Of a stretch of DNA of 64,000 nucleotides, positions 22,463-32,552 are shown in pieces. How positions within the stretch are numbered: the first letter of the stretch is position 1; the number at the start of each line of letters is the position of its first letter. The notes beneath the pieces were generated by a model. That model saw only the letters and a program-made list of their open reading frames with translations. It was not told where the DNA came from and made no database searches. The stretch is from Geotrypetes seraphini. Taxonomy: Eukaryota > Chordata > Amphibia > Gymnophiona > Dermophiidae. The position numbers and the translations under genes were made by a program. Where the stretch lies: positions 100,183,704 through 100,247,703 of the forward strand of contig NC_047088.1 of assembly GCF_902459505.1 (NCBI RefSeq). The letters are read 5' to 3'.

Positions 22463-22903
22463 TGAAGGGATACTTTTCATGTGTCTTGCAGTTTTTCTTT
22501 CAACTGTGTTTGAAGCTGTAAGAAAACCAGACCCTGTTTGTTTTTCCTTCTCTGAAATACTGCAAGGCCATTTTATGTTTGAGAAGATGTGTGTTATCTT
22601 GTTGTGAAGTGAATTCAATTGTTTTCATAGCTGTATTTGCAAGCAGCTTTAGATAAGAGGCTCTGCTGACCAAAGCACCCTTTTAAAGTTTCATGTGACC
22701 TGTGTCCATATATGGTTTGTATTTACATCATATGCTGATGACATTGACTCATGTAAAATGATATAAAAGAGTGGTAAAGCTGACAATAAATTGGACATGT
22801 TTCGGAGATCATTTCTTGCCTCTAAGATATGTCCCCAGATGCATCTGGCTTGCAAATGACAGAGAGAAAGTATGGGGCAGGAATTGGGACCTAATCCTTT
22901 TCA
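22463..22903 (+). repeat. 3' LTR of the endogenous retrovirus
   Basis: This 441-bp LTR starts TGAAGGGATAC and ends CCTTTTCA, directly followed by the target duplication AGGTC. It is nearly identical to the 5' LTR by eye apart from a length difference, so both ends come from one provirus. Confidence 0.88.
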
Positions 22904-24564
22904 AGGTCCCTTTGTAATTCTTCGCAGTCCTCTTTAGTCCGAGCACCACTAAGTAGTTTGGTGTCGTCAGCAAATTTTATTATTTCGCACTTCGTCCTTG
23001 TTTCTATATCATTTATAAATATATTGAATAGCAGTGGTCCGAGCACCGACCCCTGCGGAACACCACTCATGACCCTCCTCCAGCCCTTTACTCCTACCCT
23101 CTGCTTCCTACCCACCAACCAATTCCTGATCCATCTATGTACATCTCCTTCCACCCCATGGTCCTTCAGTTTCCGAAGTAGGCGTTCATGGAGTACCTTG
23201 TCAAAGGCTTTTTGGAAATCTAAATATACGATGACTATGGGATCCCCTTTGTTAATTCCTTCTAAGAAGTGCAGTAAGTTCGTTAGGCACGATCTCCCCT
23301 TGCAGAAGCCATGTTGGCTTGTTTTTAGAAGTTTATTTCTTTCAAAATGCTCATCGATGCTGTCTTTTATCAGCGCTTCCACCATTTTCCCCGGAACCGA
23401 GGGCAGACTCACCAGTCTGTAGTTCCCCGGGTCACCTCTTGATCCCTTTTTAAAGATGGGCGTAACATTGGCTATCTTCCAATCCTCTAGGATCACTCCT
23501 GTTTTCAGGGATAGATTGCAAACTTGCTGTAGTAGTTCCGCTATTTCCTCCTTTAGTTCTTTCAGAACCCTTGGGTGGATTCTGTCCGGGCCCGGCGATT
23601 TGTCAGTTTTTAATTTTTCTAACAGCCTGCGTACGTCTTCAAGGCTTACTTCCATGGATGTTAATTTATCTGTTTGGTCTCCTTTGAAGATTTGCTCAGG
23701 TTCCAGTATGTTGGATGTATCCTCTTTTGTAAATACAGACGAAAAGAACATGTTTAGTCTTTCCGCCACTTCTTTCTCCTCCTTCACCACTTCGTTTCTG
23801 TCTCCGTCATCCAGCGGTCCCACCTCCTCCCTAGCCAGCTGCTTCCCTTTAACATATCTGAAGAATGATTTGAAATTTCGTACTTCCTTGGCTAGCCTTT
23901 CTTCATATTCTCTTTCGGCTTTTCTAATCACACGGTGACATTCTTTTGAATACTTTCTGTGCTCATTCTAGTTCTCCTGTTTTACCCTTTTTCCATTTCC
24001 TGAATGAATTCTTCTTGTCACCTATCGCTTTCTTCACTTCTTTGGTTATCCACGCCGGGTCTTTTGTTCAATTCTTTTTGCACCCTTTTCTGAATATTGG
24101 GATATGCAGATTTTGCGCCTCGATCACCGTGTCCTTGAATAAAGACCAGGCTTGCTCTACAGTCTGCCATTTCTTTGAGGTGTTCTTAAGTTTATTCCTT
24201 ACCATTACTCTCATCGCTTTGTAGTTTCCTTTCTTGAAGTTAAAAGTGGTTGCTATGGTTCTCTTTCCCTTCGGAATTCCTACTTCAACTTTGAACTTGA
24301 TCATATTGTGATTGCTGTTTCCCAACGGTCCCACTACTTCCACTTCCTTCACAGGTTCTCTTAGCCCACTTAGGATTAGATCCAGAGTGGCATTCCCTCT
24401 CGCCGGTTCTCTGACAAGTTGATCCATGAAGCAATCCTGTATAGCCTCCAGGAATCCGGTTTCTCTAGCGCATTTTGAGCTTCCAAGACTCCAATCTATC
24501 CCGGGATAGTTGAAGTCTCCCATAATAATCGTGTTACCGCTTTTGCATTCTCGCTTCATCTCGG
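22904..24564 (-). mobile_element. CR1-D LINE, central part (RT and end of endonuclease)
   Basis: This continues CR1-D. The minus-strand frame at 22891-23931 holds [70 protein letters not shown] and FADDTKLL. A second frame (24068-24622) holds the endonuclease end: IIMGDFNYPGIDWS and EPARGNATLDLIL. The SDH block reads SNH here (near 24320). The two frames are separated by stops near 23970 and 24070, so ORF2 is broken. It is cut at 24564 by the hAT element. Confidence 0.88.
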
Positions 24565-24660
24565 CAGTGGCGTACCTAGGGGGGAGCAGTCCTCCCCGGG
24601 TGCACACCCCAAAGGGGTGCATAGGAGAGAGCTGAACGGGGATGAGGGGGGACCCGCGAG

Positions 24661-24895
24661 GTTAAATATAACTCAAGCCGCGAGGCTCGTCTTCTGCTCC
24701 TACCTGCCCTGCCGCACACACATAGCCGACCGGAAGTCTTCCCCAATGTCAGCGCTGATGTCGGAGGGCAGGCTTTGCTTAAGCCCTCCCTCCGAAGTCA
24801 GCGCTGACACCGGGGAAGACTTCCGGTCTGCTATGTGTGCGCGGCAAGGCAGGTAGGAGCAGAAGTCGAGCCTTGCCGCTTGAGTTGTATTTGGC
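24661..24895. repeat. Inverted repeat (hairpin) near the hAT left end
   Basis: The arms are about 115 bp each (24661-24778 and 24783-24895), centred on GCTTAAGC at ~24780. Shared phrases are CTTCTGCTCCTACCTGCC and its mirror near 24850. By eye ~90% identical. Confidence 0.75.
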
Positions 24896-24944
24896 TGAGA
24901 AAGTTGCTAAGATGAGGGCTAGAAGGCAAACGCGGAACACAAAA

Positions 24945-25150
24945 GGGGGGAGGGAGTGCATTTTTGGACACAAGGCATGAACTTGGGAGAGAGGATGGAG
25001 GAAGGGAGGGAAAGAGGTGGGGGAGGGAGTGCATTTTTGGACACAGAAGGCATGGACTTGGGAGAGAGGAAGGGAGGGAAAGACATGGTTGTGTACACAG
25101 GAATGGAAGAAAGGAAAATTTTTGGTCATAGGGAGGGAGTAAGGTACAGA
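24945..25150 (+). repeat. Purine-rich tandem repeat, ~70-bp unit
   Basis: Two and a half units contain GGGAGTGCATTTTTGGACAC, GGCATGAACTTGGGAGAGAG and AGGGAGGGAAAG, at ~24950, ~25022 and ~25100. The reverse-complement phrase CCCAAGTTCATGCCCC occurs in the hAT at ~38470, so the array is a family feature of these hAT elements. Confidence 0.65.
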
Positions 25151-25281
25151 CAGTGGCATACCAAGGTGGGGGTGGGGGGGTGATCCACCCCGGGTTTACG
25201 CTCCAAGGGGGGTGCACAGCTGGCCACCCTCCAGTGTTCTCCCTAGGCTGGCAAACTGCGGCTCTTTAGCCACTTGAGTGC

Positions 25282-25531
25282 CACCGCCGCCATCGGGAAC
25301 AAGCCGGCACCGAGTTCTCCCTGCTTTTCCCTATGGGGCTAACCAACTCTTGCCGCCCGCATCAATTCTGACGTCGGAGAGGACATTCTGGGCCAGCCAA
25401 TCATTGCCTGGCTGGCCTAGAACGTCCTTTCCAACGTTAGAATTGACATCGGGTGGCGAGAGTTGGTCAGCCCCACGGGGAATAGAAGCAGGGCGAACTC
25501 GGCACCGGCCTGTTCCCGATGGCGGCAGTGG
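25282..25531. repeat. Second hairpin in the hAT element
   Basis: The arms 25282-25400 and ~25410-25531 mirror each other, with shared phrases CCGCCATCGGGAACA and TGTTCCCGATGGCGG. The centre is near 25405. It is less perfect than the hairpin at 24661. Confidence 0.7.
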
Positions 25532-25569
25532 CAGCCTATTCCCCAGCAGCGGTGGCAGCATTTTTCCAA

Positions 25570-25813
25570 TGGTGGTGGCATGGGGGAGGGGAGGGCAGGG
25601 AGAAAGAAAGAAAGAAAGGGGGGGACAGGGAGTCAGAAATAAAGAAAAGGGGCAGGGTGAAATAAAGAAAAATGGGGCATGTAGAGAGAGAGAGAGAAAG
25701 ACAGACAGAACGAAAGAGGGCATGGAGAGAGAAAGAAAGAAGGGGGCAGGGTGAAACAAAGAAAGAAATGGGGCACGGAGAGAGAGAGAAAGACAGACAT
25801 ACAGAAAGAGGGT
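25570..25813 (+). repeat. Purine-rich (GAAAGAAA/GAGAGA) low-complexity block
   Basis: Long G/A-only runs with repeats of AGAAAGAAAG and GGGGCAGGGTGAAA continue at 26038-26100 after the CR1 tail insertion. The predicted frames on both strands are composition artefacts. Confidence 0.7.
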
Positions 25814-26037
25814 TTCAAAATGGGGCTGGATGACTTCCTGGAAGCGAAGTGGATTACAGGGTATAGATAGAAGGTTACTCTACAGGTCATAAGCGAAAAG
25901 CGTATGATAGTTTTAGGATATGAGCACTATCAGGTCTTGGACCTGAGGGGCCGACGCGTGAGCGGACTGCCGAGCTCGATGGACCTCCGGTCTGACCCGA
26001 CAGGGGCAATTCTTATCTTATCTTATCTTATCTTAAA
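25814..26037 (+). mobile_element. CR1 3'-end insertion with 9-bp target duplication
   Basis: This is a 224-bp, strongly 5'-truncated CR1. It starts in the last ORF2 codons (GLDDFLEAKWITG), runs through the conserved 3' UTR (GACCTCCGGTCTGACCCG) and ends with four TCTTA repeats. AAAGAGGGT at 25805-25813 is repeated at 26038-26046. It inserted into the purine-rich block of the hAT element. Confidence 0.85.
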
Positions 26038-26303
26038 AAAGAGGGTATGGAGAGAGAGAAAAAGAAAGAAGGGGGCAGGGTGAAACAAAGAAAAAGTTTG
26101 GGGAGGGAATGAGGTCTGGAGGAGAGGAAGCATACAGGAGGCTGAAAGAAGGGAAGAAATATTGAATGCACAGTCAGAAGAATAAAGTGCAACCAGAGAC
26201 TGATGAAATTACCAAAGGTAGGAAAAATGATTTTATTTTCAATTTAGTGATCAAAATGTGTCCGTTTTGAGAATTTATATATGCTGTCTATATTTTGCAC
26301 TAT

Positions 26304-26434
26304 GGCCCCCTTTTACTAAACCTCAATAGTTTTTTTAGCGCAGGGAGCCTATGAGCGTCGAGAGCAGCGTGGGGCATTCAGCACAGCTCCCTGCGCTAAA
26401 AACCGCTATCGCGGTTTAGTAAAAAGGGAGGGGG
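26304..26434. mobile_element. MITE with TTTTACTAAAC inverted ends
   Basis: The left end CCCCCTTTTACTAAACC mirrors the right end GGTTTAGTAAAAAGGGAG. The inner part is also inverted: TTTTTAGCGCAGGGAGC and GCTCCCTGCGCTAAAAA. It is about 130 bp and related in style to the Harbinger-like MITEs at 35931 and 49737, but a different subfamily. Confidence 0.65.
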
Positions 26435-26806
26435 AATATTTGTCTATTTTTGTATAGTTGTTACTGAGGTGACATTGCATAAAGTCATCTGCCTTGACCT
26501 CTTTGAAAACCCGCGAAATATAAATGATAATTAACATTTTCTCTGGGTACAGCGTGCTTTGTGTTTTTAAAATTTTATTGTTGGTAGATCATTTTGACTT
26601 GGCCACAAAGGTAATGGGGAGGGAGGGAGGAGAGCTGCTGAAAGACATCTAGTAATCCTTGCAGGCTTGACTGTGCAGGGAATTATTTTTGTAAAATCAT
26701 GTTTTGTTATGTGACTGGCATTATTTAGACTTTAATTCTATGAATGAATAGAATGAAAATGATATAAAATTACTTGTTTGTTCTTATGTGCGTGCGCTGA
26801 AGGAAA

Positions 26807-28591
26807 GTGGAGAGAGAGTGGGCTGAGGACGCTGAAGGGAAATGGGGAAGAGAGAGTGGGGAGAAGACACTGATTTATAAATTGACAATTGTACAGAATA
26901 TTGTTTCTTTTTATACTTTAATAAAAACAATTCAAGGCTTGTGTGGATGGAATCAGGTGGTTTGCAGGGATGGGGACCAAGCTTACCTATCTACAAATAA
27001 CTCTATTCCGACAGCCAAATGCATAAACTTCAAAATTCCAACTATAAATGACATTGAAAGACACCTTAAATCAATCAACTTAAAAGGTTCTCCTACAGAA
27101 ATTATTCCGCCATTCTATATAAAAAAATATTTCGATTATTTTGGTCCTTTTATCCTATCTCTCATTCAAAAATGTTTATCTTCTGCTACCGTTCCTTCTG
27201 CTTGGAAAACTTCTACTGTAATACCAATATTAAAAAACTTTAAGTCCAGTCAAGATGACTCATCTAATTACCGCCCCATCTCAAATCTTCCATTCCTAAT
27301 GAAACTGACGGAAAAACTAGTTTTCGAACAACTATCTGACTTCATTGAATCCTCTAACGCTTTACATCCAAACCAAACAGGTTTTCGTAAATATCACAGT
27401 ACCGAATATTCCATGATTGGTCTTGTCACCAACATTCACTACTTCCTTGACCATCACAAATCTGTAGCTCTCTTTTCTCTAGATCTATCCGCAGCCTTCG
27501 ATACCATAGATCATGAAATTCTTCTCAATCGTCTACAATCACTAGGGGTAGAGGGCCAAGTCTTACAATGGCTAACTTCCTTTTTATCGGATCGTCTCTC
27601 TAGAGTTAAATTCAATGAATCCTATTCCGAATTCTTCTCCTCATCTTTTGGAGTTCCACAAGGATCAATACTCTCTCCTCTTCTATTCAACATTTTCCTA
27701 TCCCCACTTATTACCATGTCACAATCACTAGGATTTACAATCTTTTCTTACGCTGACGACATTCAGCTAATGCACCCTCTCAATCCAGAAAACACTGCAG
27801 AAATAAAAATAATCAATGACAAATTAGAAAAAATTAAAAACTGGCTAAAAAATAACAAACTGGCTCTAAACACTCAAAAAACAAAATCCATGCTTTTCAC
27901 TTGGAAAAGAGATATATTCCAAAAAATACCATTCACACTTGACAATATTCCTATAGAACCGGTACCTAAGCTAAAAATCCTAGGTGTAACAATTGACGTA
28001 GATCTATCTTATCATGACCATATCAGTGTAATAGTCAAATCATGCTTTTACAGACTACGGCTTTTACGTTCAATCTCTACATTCTTGGATACTAAATCTC
28101 TCAATATTTTAGTTCACTCTCTTATTATTTCCAAACTGGACTACTGCAATTCTCTTCTAATTAATATAACTCAAAAAGAAAATAGACGCCTCCAAATTAT
28201 CCAAAATACAGCAATCAAACTAATTCATAACGCAAAGAAATTTGACCATGTCACCCCCTTATTAATTAAATCACACTGGCTTCCTATAGCCCATCGAATT
28301 ACGTTTAAAATTTTATTTCTGGTTTACAAAACTTTAACCTTCAGTGAACCTCAATATATTGCAAAAATGATTGTCCCACACAAAACTTCTCGTTCTCTTA
28401 GATCCTCTTCATCACAATTGCTCTCAGTCCCTTCATTAAAAGTCATAGGCACTAGGCGAAATGATATATTTTCTGTAAAAGCCCCTACATTGTGGAACTC
28501 CCTTCCAAATTTAATTAAAAACGAAACTGACCTTGTTGCGTTTAAGAAAATTTTAAAAACTTATCTATTTCAAGACGCGTTTGACATATGA
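26807..28591 (+). CDS. L2-type LINE reverse transcriptase, open frame, 5'-truncated
   Basis: The open frame encodes 594 residues, but the first ~55 come from flanking hAT sequence and only residues from ~58 on (about 26978) are L2. Visible blocks are NYRPISNLPFLMKLTEKLV, HPNQTGFRKYHSTEYS, FSLDLSAAFDTIDHEILLNR, GVPQGSILSPLLFNIFL and SYADDIQLMHP with the catalytic DD. Then come LNTQKTKSMLF and the L2 C-terminal part (LDYCNSLLINITQK, LPIAHRITFKILFLVYKTL, LWNSLPNLIKNETD). The endonuclease half is missing, so the protein could not mobilise itself. The undamaged RT frame shows that the insertion is young. The upstream Met is a chance start. Confidence 0.85.
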   Translation: MEREWAEDAEGKWGRESGEKTLIYKLTIVQNIVSFYTLIKTIQGLCGWNQVVCRDGDQAYLSTNNSIPTAKCINFKIPTINDIERHLKSINLKGSPTEIIPPFYIKKYFDYFGPFILSLIQKCLSSATVPSAWKTSTVIPILKNFKSSQDDSSNYRPISNLPFLMKLTEKLVFEQLSDFIESSNALHPNQTGFRKYHSTEYSMIGLVTNIHYFLDHHKSVALFSLDLSAAFDTIDHEILLNRLQSLGVEGQVLQWLTSFLSDRLSRVKFNESYSEFFSSSFGVPQGSILSPLLFNIFLSPLITMSQSLGFTIFSYADDIQLMHPLNPENTAEIKIINDKLEKIKNWLKNNKLALNTQKTKSMLFTWKRDIFQKIPFTLDNIPIEPVPKLKILGVTIDVDLSYHDHISVIVKSCFYRLRLLRSISTFLDTKSLNILVHSLIISKLDYCNSLLINITQKENRRLQIIQNTAIKLIHNAKKFDHVTPLLIKSHWLPIAHRITFKILFLVYKTLTFSEPQYIAKMIVPHKTSRSLRSSSSQLLSVPSLKVIGTRRNDIFSVKAPTLWNSLPNLIKNETDLVAFKKILKTYLFQDAFDI

Positions 28592-28865
28592 AATATCACC
28601 TTTTAAGGTCCAATATTCTTCCCATCTCATCCTAACCCATTATTACCCGATGTGTTTTCCCTTTGATGTCAATTTCTAACAAAGAACAACATTGTAACTT
28701 TTCCCCTTTCCTCCCACCCCCTCCTGTTCGTCTAATTTTGTCTGTCTTATGAGTGACTACTGTAAACTAAATGTATTACCACATTCTGATGGTTTTTAAC
28801 ACTGTACATCGCTTAGATATTATTATAAGCGATTCATCAAATAAAGGTCAAACTTGAAACTTGAA
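26978..28865 (+). mobile_element. L2-clade LINE, 5'-truncated, in the hAT element
   Basis: L2 sequence starts near 26978 and ends after the 3' UTR with CAAATAAAGGTCAAACTTG and the short tandem TTGAAACTTGAACTTGA (28850-28867). The same 3' end occurs as a minus-strand scrap at 53022-53062. The sequence then returns to hAT at TTAGTCCAATAAAATGG. Confidence 0.82.
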
Positions 28866-29409
28866 CTTGATTAGTCCAATAAAATGGTATTTTTTTATTT
28901 CTCTTTATTTGTTTTATTTTTATTTGTTAATTTGTAAAGTGGTGATTGTTATGTATCAGTTTTTTTCAAATTTACATCTACTGTCTTTATATTTTGCACT
29001 GTATTAGAGGACATGTGTTACTGTTTTTGTGGTGTTGCATTGTATCCAGGGTCTGGTTTCTTGGCGGTTCAGTTTAACTTTTGTCTACATATTTCTATTT
29101 TTAGTTTGTGATTATTCCATATTGGGTGAGGGTGTATTTCTGTTCTGTGTGTATGAAAAGAACATAGTTTTCAGTTGGCATTGACTACAGGATCAATTGA
29201 CTGTGCGGGATCTGGCTTGTTTAGTTTTACAATGTATGTGTTGGTGTTCTAGTGCTCACTGCAGTGTTTAAGATGCTGCCTTTTTCTAGGTACACTCTTG
29301 TTGTGCGATATGTGGATTGTTACTAAAAATCATATTTTTCATATAGATGGGGGGAGGGGTGTCAAAAAATGATGGGCCCCGGGTGCCACATACCCTAAGT
29401 ATGCCACTG

Positions 29410-30072
29410 CATCTCGGCTTCCATTTTTCATCGATAGCTTCGGTTTGCCCAGGTGGACGATAGTACAGGCCCATCTTTATCTTGGGACCTTTCCTTCCCG
29501 GTATTTTAACTCATAGCGATTCCAAATTGTTGGTCGTCGCTGCTGTGTCCACTCTGGTCGAGTGTATGCTTTCCTTTATGTATAGGGCTATTCCTCCTTC
29601 TTTCTGATCTGACCTGTCCTGGCGATAGAATTTGTACCCTGGCAGTGCTGTATCCCATTTGTTTTCTTCATTCCACCATGTTTCGGAGACCCCAAAGATG
29701 TCTATGTTCTCAGTTTTGGCCATGACTTCTAATTCCCCCATTTTGTTCCTTAGGCTTCTTGCATTAGTATATATGCAGTTTAGATCTTGGTATTTTTTTG
29801 TCTCATTTCCTTTCCCTGTGCTTCAAACATTATTTTCTTCTCTTGTGCTGCAATCCATTTATCCTCCTCTTCTGGGTTAGTCAACTCCTGTGTTTTGCCC
29901 GTTGTTTCTTCCCAGCATTTCTCCCCCTTAGTATCTTCACGGGATACCTTCTTCTGAATCGTCGACACTTGGTCGACTGTCGGCTTTCCCCTTCTTCTTA
30001 GTTTAAAGCCTGTTCTATTCCTCTCCTGGCGTTGTTTGCCAGAAGTCTAGTTCCCGCCGTGCTCGGGTGCAG
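29410..30072 (-). mobile_element. CR1-D LINE, 5' part (endonuclease start and ORF1 end)
   Basis: After the hAT, CR1-D continues on the minus strand with YYRPPGQTEAIDEKW (29430). The frame at 29511-29741 holds MGELEVMAKTENIDIFGVSE, GYKFYRQDR and GGIALYIKESI. Basic leader sequence follows (29780-29968). Near 30000-30072 the end of ORF1 appears (minus-strand phrases matching AAACTAAGAAG and the TAGTTCCCGCCGTGCTC block of CR1-B at 5975). The 5' end is truncated here. Confidence 0.82.
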
Positions 30073-30560
30073 AACTCCCTTATAGGTTATGGTGAGCCTC
30101 TCCCAAAACTCACTATACCCACCTGTCTACAACCCCAATAGCCTCTATGGCTGCAGGTGATACCTATATGGCAGTAGAGTAGGGTTTTGGGGGGCACACA
30201 TGTTCCACCATAAATGTAGTGGTTAGAGTGGTTTATGGGCCTTGGTCCTCCTCTCTATGATTCACTAGTTCACCACTCAGGCTATTTAAGACACTTGTGT
30301 GCAGCTCTACTAGGCTTTCCTAGAAAGTGCTGATGTTCTGGACACAGGTATGTACTTTATTATTCTGATCTTTGTGGGGGTGTGAGGGGGTCAATGAACA
30401 CTGGAGGAGTGTGTAGGGGTCTTTACTTTGTCTCTGCAGTGGTTATCTGGTCACTTTAGATACCTTTTTGGCACTTACTCTTAATGTTTAAGTTTCATCC
30501 AAGATGTCTAGTAAAACATTTGATTAGCCCTGCAGAACGATTAAGTCTAGGTCAGCCCCC
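30073..30560. repeat. Unclassified repeat-like stretch
   Basis: The stretch follows the CR1-D 5' end directly. It has phrases such as TGTAGTGGTTAGAGTGG and GGACACAGGTATGTACTTT but no open frame and no visible terminal repeats. I suspect an old DNA transposon related to the block at 13080-13340, but cannot support it further. Confidence 0.3.
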
Positions 30561-30639
30561 ATCCTGTCCGCATACTACCATAACCACTCCTCCAGATATG
30601 CTTCTTTTAGCTCTGGGCACACAGCGGGATTCAGAGGCC

Positions 30640-31165
30640 TAAATGGTCCCGCAACATGTCCAGAAAAATGGTTTGATTATCAGCACTTGGACGACCTATC
30701 TTTTAGTCTGCTCTGGTCCTATGAGATCTGGTATAATGACTGCCAACCTGCATGCCAGAATGCTCGAGAGCAATTTGACATCCACATTTATTAAGGAAAT
30801 AGGGTGATAGGATGTGACTAGCTCTGGGAGAAGTCCAGTTTGGGTATAAGGCTGATTAAAACTGTGCTGCATGCATCTGGTAACACTATAGAAATAATTA
30901 ATAGTAGTAGTAGAAGTAGTTTTCATGCAAAGGGAAGGAACCAACTGAAGAAACCACTGCATAATAAGACAATGGGCCCATGGACCTCCACTTGTAAGAG
31001 CTTGTAAAACTTGCTTGAAAATCCATCAGGCCCAGGTGCTGAATTTAGTTTTAAGGATTGTGTGGCCCGCTGGAGCTCCTTCCCTGTAATGGGTTTATTC
31101 AAAACCTGCCTAGCTTGCAACGTCAATTTTGGGATACCACTATAAAACATCATTATAACATCTCT
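30640..31165 (-). mobile_element. L1-type LINE fragment (RT region)
   Basis: The minus-strand frames at 30923-31153 and 30696-30962 read as L1 ORF2: PITGKELQRATQSLKLNSAP followed by GPDGFSSKFYKLL, then YHPISLINVDVKLLSSILAC and IIPDLIGPEQT. The two frames are out of register. An AGTAGTAG microsatellite sits near 30903. Neither end of the L1 is present. Confidence 0.8.
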
Positions 31166-31435
31166 TCACAGAATCTCAGCGACACCACTCCAGGCTCAAC
31201 ATTTTCATTGCCGTAGGCTTTATGTGCCTGTTCTTCATCGGTTCTTATCACACTTCTTTTTGAACGTTTTGAACAAAATTAAAATATTAAAATACTTAGC
31301 TTCATCAATTCTCTCATGCACTCTCTTTCAAGGAGTCTCCTGTTCAACATGTTTTGCCAATTGCTTTTTCAAGAACATCCCCTAGGCCTATGGCAAATGT
31401 AACATCTTTAGGATGGACCATCCTTTGTATCATAG

Positions 31436-32475
31436 GAACATAAGAATTTCCGCTGCTGGGTCAGACCAGTGGTCCATCGTGCCCAGCAGTCCGCTCACGC
31501 GGCGGCCCTCTGATCAAAGATCAGTGCCCTAACTGAGACTAGCCCTACCTGAGCACGTTCTGGTTCAGCAGGAACTTGTCTAACTCTGTCTTGAATCCCT
31601 GGAGGTTGTTTTCCCCTATGACAGACTCCGGAAGAGCGTTCCAGCTTTCTGCAACTCTCTGGGTGAAGAAGAATTTCCTTATGTTTGTACGGAATCTATC
31701 CCCTTTCAATTTTAGAAAGGCCCTCTTGTTCTCCCTACTTTGGAGAGGGTGAACAACCTGTCCTTATCTACTAAGTCTATTCCCTTCACTACCTTGAATG
31801 TTTCGATCATGTCCCTTCTCAATCTCCTCAGTTTGAGGGAGAAAAGGTCCAGTTTCTCTAATCTTTCACTGTATGGCAATTCCTCCAGCCCCTTAACCAT
31901 CTTAGCCACTCTTCTCTGGACCCTTTCGAGTAGTACAGTGTCCTTCTTCATGTACCGCGAACAGTGCTGGACGCAGTACTCCAGCTGAGGGTGCACCATG
32001 GCCCGGTACAGCGGCATGATAACCTTCTCTGATCTGTTCGTGATCCCCTTATTATTCCTAGCATTCTGTTCGCCCTTTTTGCCGCCGCACATTGCGTGGA
32101 TGGCTTCATTGACTTGTCGATCATAACTCCCAAGTCTCTTTCCTGAGAGGTCTCTCCAAGTACTGCCCCAGAAATCCTGTATTCATGCATGAGATTTTTG
32201 TTACCTACATGCATCACTATACACTTATCCACGTTGAACCTCATCTACCATGTCGATGCCCATTCCTCGAGCCTGATTATGTCACCTTGCAGATCTTCAC
32301 AATCCCTCTGTGTCTTCACTACTCTGAATAACTTCGTATCGTCTGCAAATCACCTCACTCGTTGTACCAATGTCCAGATCGTTTATAAAGATGTTGAAGA
32401 GCACATTACCATTTACTCCCACTCTCTGTTTCCTATGCTCCAGCCAGTTTTCAATCCATCTGCTCTCCTAAACAT
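31436..32475 (-). mobile_element. CR1-E LINE, 3' part, broken
   Basis: The tail starts at 31436 with GGAACATAAG and the GGGTCAGACC block. A frame at 31712-32092 holds [19 protein letters not shown] and RRLRRDMIETFKV, and another at 31948-32244 holds MRFNVDKCIVMHVGNKN and [22 protein letters not shown] sequence upstream of the DD block is partly deleted near 32395. The 5' end is at about 32475. It is the same subfamily as CR1-G and CR1-J. Confidence 0.82.
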
Positions 32476-32552
32476 TTGGGCCCCAGGCATGTACCTGATT
32501 TGCCTGTGCTTTAATCCTGCCTTGCCTGGAGATCAGAATGGAGGTGGTAAGA

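Larger units (their letters stand above)
14849..22903 (+). mobile_element. Endogenous retrovirus, class I (gamma-like), broken fossil
   Basis: This is a proviral fossil about 8.05 kb long, including a later 1.7-kb DNA transposon. It has TG...CA LTRs at both ends and a 5-bp target duplication AGGTC (14844-14848 and 22904-22908) inside CR1-D. Right after the 5' LTR lies a primer-binding site resembling that for tRNA-Pro (TGGGGGCCCGCCCGGGA, 15332-15348). A purine-rich tract precedes the 3' LTR (22449-22462). Internally, pol-like sequence with RT-type blocks is recognisable around 16.3-17.5 kb. An env-like region with a hydrophobic leader, a surface part and a transmembrane part lies around 20.6-22.4 kb. 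Gag is not recognised. Frames are broken in many places, roughly ten or more. The LTRs differ by about 2% by eye, so the insertion is moderately young. Confidence 0.85.
24565..29409. mobile_element. Non-autonomous hAT element, 8-bp target duplication CATCTCGG
   Basis: CATCTCGG lies at 24557-24564 and at 29410-29417, inside CR1-D. The inverted ends are CAGTGGCGTACCTAGG and CAGTGGCATACTTAGG, both followed by blocks containing CCGGGTGC or GGTGCC. No transposase is visible. The interior holds two hairpins (24661-24895, 25282-25531), purine-rich minisatellites, a CR1 tail (25814-26037), a MITE (26304-26434) and a truncated L2 (about 26978-28865). A second hAT-like left end, CAGTGGCATACCAAGG, lies at 25151, so this may be two related elements nested or recombined. 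Confidence 0.82.

Noticed and set aside
24945-25150. CRISPR-like array of spaced repeats
   Set aside because: Units are adjacent, purine-rich and diverged, without unique spacers; it is a minisatellite in a eukaryotic transposon.
25151-25170. Second hAT left end as proof of a separate complete element
   Set aside because: No second right end or matching 8-bp duplication was found, so I kept one hAT call and listed this as an open question.
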